A stretch of 64,000 nucleotides of DNA from Antennarius striatus (Eukaryota > Chordata > Actinopteri > Lophiiformes > Antennariidae), in contig NC_090797.1 of the NCBI RefSeq assembly GCF_040054535.1, positions 12,409,501 through 12,473,500 on the forward strand, in the 5' to 3' direction. Positions within the stretch are counted from its first letter, which is position 1. Every line of letters starts with the position of its first letter. A model generated the notes under the pieces. That model made no database searches. It was not told the DNA's origin and saw nothing but the letters and a program-made list of their open reading frames with translations. The position numbers were made by a program, and so were the translations under genes. Of this stretch, positions 61,009 through 64,000 are shown in pieces.

Positions 61009-61224
61009 ACCATAAGTCAACCCCCTGCTGGCCCATTGTCCCTGAGGGAAATTGAATCAGTGCCTGTATAATATTTTTCTTGTATATAACATGTATTGTG
61101 AATGCATTTGTTTCGTAAACCATTGTCAATAAACTTGTGTGATTACTTTTAAGTCATTTCATATCAGAGTTCATGTTTTACATCAGCACAAATCCGACAT
61201 GAGAGATATTAAAGGCTGATTCAG
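61009..61224. other. Kinase E 3' UTR
   Basis: Matches 31402-31617; includes AATAAA at about 61128. Confidence 0.6.
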
Positions 61225-61759
61225 TGTTACGGCCGTAGCTCATCCGTTTGTGATTGTGTGTCCCTCTGCGGCCCTGCCTTTGAGCTGCTGGCCCTGCCCT
61301 GCTCTGCTCCCTGATGCTCCGCCCTCCGTCAGTGCCAGGTGTGGTGGTTCTGGGACTCCTGACTGCACCTCGTCACCAGACCAGCTCCTGATTGGTGTGC
61401 TGTCCTCCTGCCTGGCCCAAGCCCTGCCACGTCACCTGGCGGGGACACTTTAAAAGGCTCTGCAAGCCAGCTAGTCAGGGCGCCTGTCTGACTGTGGCAG
61501 CACGCCTTTGACCTCTGACGAATTAAGAATCTTGTGACCTTGCTTATATGTTGAGTTTGTATCCGACCCTTGGTTAAAAGCTTGTTTAATTGGAGTATTT
61601 TTGTTAGTGAAATTTTGATCTTTGAAATGCGCCCATTGGCTGAGAACTTTAGTTAAACCTTTGTTCTTGTTTGCGAGAATTTCGAATAAATGTTTTATGT
61701 TCCCCCTTTTTGAAATCCGTATTATGTTATCTATCCAGTCCTCTAGCTGGGTCGTAACA
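61225..61759 (+). repeat. Gmr1-like 5' LTR, 535 bp
   Basis: Starts TGTTACGG and ends CGTAACA, a matching inverted terminus. Boundaries are set by divergence from sub-unit C on the left and the primer site on the right. AATAAA at about 61685. Confidence 0.85.
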
Positions 61760-61763
61760 TAAG

Positions 61764-61781
61764 TGGGGGCTCGTCCGGGAT
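61764..61781 (+). promoter_or_regulatory. Gmr1-like primer binding site, tRNA-Pro type
   Basis: TGGGGGCTCGTCCGGGAT, four bases after the LTR, is the tRNA-Pro complement also used by murine gammaretroviruses. Confidence 0.88.
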
Positions 61782-61915
61782 TCGAACACGGGACCTCTCG
61801 CACTAGTTGGTTTATTGTCCTCTCACACTAGTTGGGTAATTTACCTCTTGCACCTGTTGGGTAATTGACCTCTCACTCGTGTGTTAATTGAGATCGTTGA
61901 TTTTGTGCAGCTGTC

Positions 61916-64000
61916 ATGTCCCAGTTTGACTTAGACACTTTCTTAGCTTCCCCCTCGCTAACGGTAATAAATATCTGTAGAAAAGATGACTTATTAAATA
62001 TAGCCAGTCATTTCAGTCTCTCGGTGCCAAAACCAATTTTGAAAAGGGAGCTCAAGGCTCTGGTTACGGGTAAGTTGGTGGAAGTGGGACTGATTGAGGC
62101 TCCAATGCCAACAGGGTCAGCCAAGGTTGAAGAGGTCCCCCTGGGTGGAGAGGCTGGTAGCCTACCACTTAAGGGTGACTCTTCAAAGGGTGGGGATGAT
62201 GATGGAGCCTCAGACGAGGGCTCCCGTTCCCCTTCCCTCAGCAGTTCCGGGTCCAAGGACGCAGCCCGTTTGAAGGTGCGCATCGCTCGCCTGAAAATGG
62301 AAGCCCAGGTGAAGGCGGAAACCAGACAGGCTGAGCTGCAGTATCAGCTTGAGGTAAAGAGAATGGAGATGGAGAAAGCTGTGCGGCTGCGTGAGCTGGA
62401 GATTGAGGCTCTGAGGTTGACTCAGAAGCCCAGTGTGTCTACTGGTTCTGATACCAGAACCCACTCTTCCACCACTTCCCTGCCAGCGGCCTTTGACATC
62501 GGTAAGAACATTGTTTTGGTTCCTACCTTTCGAGAGACTGAAGTGGACTCCTATTTTGGTGCATTTGAGCATATAGCTAAAGCTTTACAGTGGCCACCTG
62601 ATGTGTGGGCCCTTTTGCTACAATGCAAAATTCAGGGGAAAGCTCAGGAAGCTGTCGCAGGTCTTCCGGTGGAGGATAGTTTAATTTATGACTCTGTTAA
62701 AGCTGCTATCCTTCGCGCCTATGAACTTGTACCTGAGGCCTATAGACAGAAATTCCGAAATCATAAAAAGGCCTCATCCCAGACTCATGTAGAGTTTGCC
62801 AGGGAGAAAAATACTCTTTTTGATAAATGGTGTACTGCTTGTAAGGCTAACGACTTTGACTCTTTGAAAGAGCTAATTTTGATGGAGGATTTTAAAAAGT
62901 GTCTTCCAGAACGCATTGTGGTGTATATAAATGAACAAAAGGTGTCCAGCTTGTCCTCTGCTGCTGTGTTAGCGGATGAGTTTGTTTTAACGCACAAAAC
63001 GGTTTTTTTCTCTGGTGCCGAGGAAAAGCCTCGTTCGCCTCCTGCTCGGCAAAACTCTCTCCCCTCTGGTAGCCCTAAGAAAGAGAACAGGGAGTGTTTT
63101 TACTGCCATAGGTCTGGACATCTCATCGCCAACTGCTTAGCCCTGAAAAACAAGTCTTTGAGCTCATCACAGCCAAAAGGTGTCGGTATAATTAGAGCCG
63201 AGTCACGCGTCAGCACGGACTCCACTGGTGAGCCGTCTGATCCCTGTTTTAACCCGTTTGTATCAGACTGTTTAGTCTCCCTATCAGGTGAACCCGATGA
63301 CCAGTGCCCAGTGCGTATGTTGCGTGACACTGCTTGTTCACAATCTGTGATCCTGGCTAATGTGTTTCCGTTTTCTGAGACGTCTGCTTGTGGTTACAGT
63401 GCTGTTTTACGTGGTATTGAGATGGGTTATGTTCCGCGTCCTGTGCACCGTCTCCACGTGCAGTCAAAACTAGTAACAGGATTCTTCCCAGTTGCTATCT
63501 GTCCTGCGCTGCCTATTAAAGGTGTATCATTTTTAATGGGTAGCGATATAGCTGGTGGTAAAGTTACCCCCGCGTTAGAAGTGTTGGATATCCCTCAGTG
63601 CGCACAGACATATAAACCTCGGTCGTCTTCTGAGGCCTTTCCATCTTGTGTTTTAACTCGAGCACAAGCTCGAAAAGGTGATAATGTGTCTCTATCCGAC
63701 AGTTTTCTGATGCCGGCCTTCTCAGGAGAGGCTGAGCCAGAGACGGAGGCAGAATGCGCCCCGGAGCCTCCGTGCGTAAAGGCCGCTCCAACCTCTCCTG
63801 ACAGCTCGTCTCTTCCGGTGTCTCGTGACCGCCTGTGTGCTGCGCAAAGGGCGGACCCGACGCTACAGAAATGCTTCTCAGGTGTGGTGAGTGCTGACAA
63901 AGCAAAGGGTAAAAAGGTGGCTTATTTACTCGATGGTGAAATTGTAATGCGTAAATGGTCCCCTTCCCTCTCTGATGCAGAATGGAGTGATATATTTCAG
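61916..64000 (+). CDS. Gmr1-like Gag-Pol polyprotein, N-terminal 695 codons
   Basis: Open from ATG 61916 to the window end with no stop. Residues about 115-172 are a charged coiled coil (KVRIARLKMEAQVKAETRQA onward). Residues about 200-358 resemble the SCAN/capsid fold of Gmr1-like Gag (FRETEVDSYFGAFEHIAKAL, VEFAREKNTLFDKWC, ADEFVLTH). The CCHC knuckle CFYCHRSGHLIANC begins at residue 394. The retropepsin-like region has RDTACSQS at 470-477, where DTG would be expected, and LMGSDIAGG about 75 residues later. Next comes an AAQRADPTLQKC / YLLDGEIVMRKW stretch like the linker before integrase in Gmr1-like proteins. Gag and Pol appear fused. RT and integrase cores lie beyond the window. Confidence 0.87.
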   Translation, partial: MSQFDLDTFLASPSLTVINICRKDDLLNIASHFSLSVPKPILKRELKALVTGKLVEVGLIEAPMPTGSAKVEEVPLGGEAGSLPLKGDSSKGGDDDGASDEGSRSPSLSSSGSKDAARLKVRIARLKMEAQVKAETRQAELQYQLEVKRMEMEKAVRLRELEIEALRLTQKPSVSTGSDTRTHSSTTSLPAAFDIGKNIVLVPTFRETEVDSYFGAFEHIAKALQWPPDVWALLLQCKIQGKAQEAVAGLPVEDSLIYDSVKAAILRAYELVPEAYRQKFRNHKKASSQTHVEFAREKNTLFDKWCTACKANDFDSLKELILMEDFKKCLPERIVVYINEQKVSSLSSAAVLADEFVLTHKTVFFSGAEEKPRSPPARQNSLPSGSPKKENRECFYCHRSGHLIANCLALKNKSLSSSQPKGVGIIRAESRVSTDSTGEPSDPCFNPFVSDCLVSLSGEPDDQCPVRMLRDTACSQSVILANVFPFSETSACGYSAVLRGIEMGYVPRPVHRLHVQSKLVTGFFPVAICPALPIKGVSFLMGSDIAGGKVTPALEVLDIPQCAQTYKPRSSSEAFPSCVLTRAQARKGDNVSLSDSFLMPAFSGEAEPETEAECAPEPPCVKAAPTSPDSSSLPVSRDRLCAAQRADPTLQKCFSGVVSADKAKGKKVAYLLDGEIVMRKWSPSLSDAEWSDIFQ

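Larger units (their letters stand above)
61225..64000 (+). mobile_element. Gmr1-like Ty3/gypsy element, 5' part, runs off the window
   Basis: LTR, primer site and one ORF open to the last base of the window. The SCAN-like capsid and the post-protease sequence fit Gmr1-type fish elements, in which integrase precedes RT. That later order is outside the window. Inserted in the kinase E 3' flank; target duplication cannot be checked. Confidence 0.85.

Overview
The window looks like teleost fish chromosomal DNA. It carries a spliced vertebrate gene (piwil1) with 20 GT-AG coding exons, fish-type Pim-related kinase genes, a Rex3 (RTE-clade) LINE, Penelope-like relics, two Ty3/gypsy-type LTR elements and a class-I-like endogenous retrovirus. 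Nothing prokaryotic is present. Species cannot be read from the sequence.

The window is a recent tandem segmental duplication. I read five sub-units, all entered through the same head block: A (1-8104), B (8105-about 24100), C (about 24100-36866), D (36867-about 56770) and E (about 56770-64000, cut by the window end). An undamaged sub-unit would hold a head block, a promoter with a perfect CRE palindrome, a three-exon Pim-like kinase on the plus strand, and the piwil1 gene converging on it from the minus strand. A and C resemble each other in their 3' halves (period about 28.76 kb), as do B and D, and C and E in their kinase halves. The array therefore looks like a higher-order repeat reshuffled by unequal exchange.

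A has kinase type 1, then only the last piwil1 exon fused to the last two exons of a glt8d2-like gene and a Penelope RT relic. B lost the kinase body and piwil1 exons 11-20 through one deletion; it keeps kinase exon 1 and piwil1 exons 1-10, and a 9.0-kb ERV sits just upstream of that truncated piwil1. C has kinase type 2 with a 3.06-kb Rex3 in its first intron, then an extra 3' tail of kinase type 1, then the last piwil1 exon, glt8d2 exons and Penelope RT relic as in A. D has a 7.6-kb Ty3/gypsy element in its head block, kinase type 1, and the only complete piwil1 (858 codons). E has kinase type 2 without Rex3, followed by the 5' part of a Gmr1-like LTR element whose single ORF is still open at the window end.

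The host genes are thus four apparently intact kinases, one intact piwil1 and several truncated piwil1 and glt8d2 pieces. Intact kinase and piwil1 copies are convergent, so antisense overlap of their 3' ends is possible. The mobile elements differ in age. The ERV LTRs differ at one position that I can see in 646 bp, the gypsy LTRs at roughly a dozen plus a 47-bp repeat unit, and the Penelope relics predate the duplication. The most unusual feature is a 250-residue region between protease and reverse transcriptase in the ERV Pol, carrying two H-x-T/S motifs that resemble a 2H phosphoesterase.
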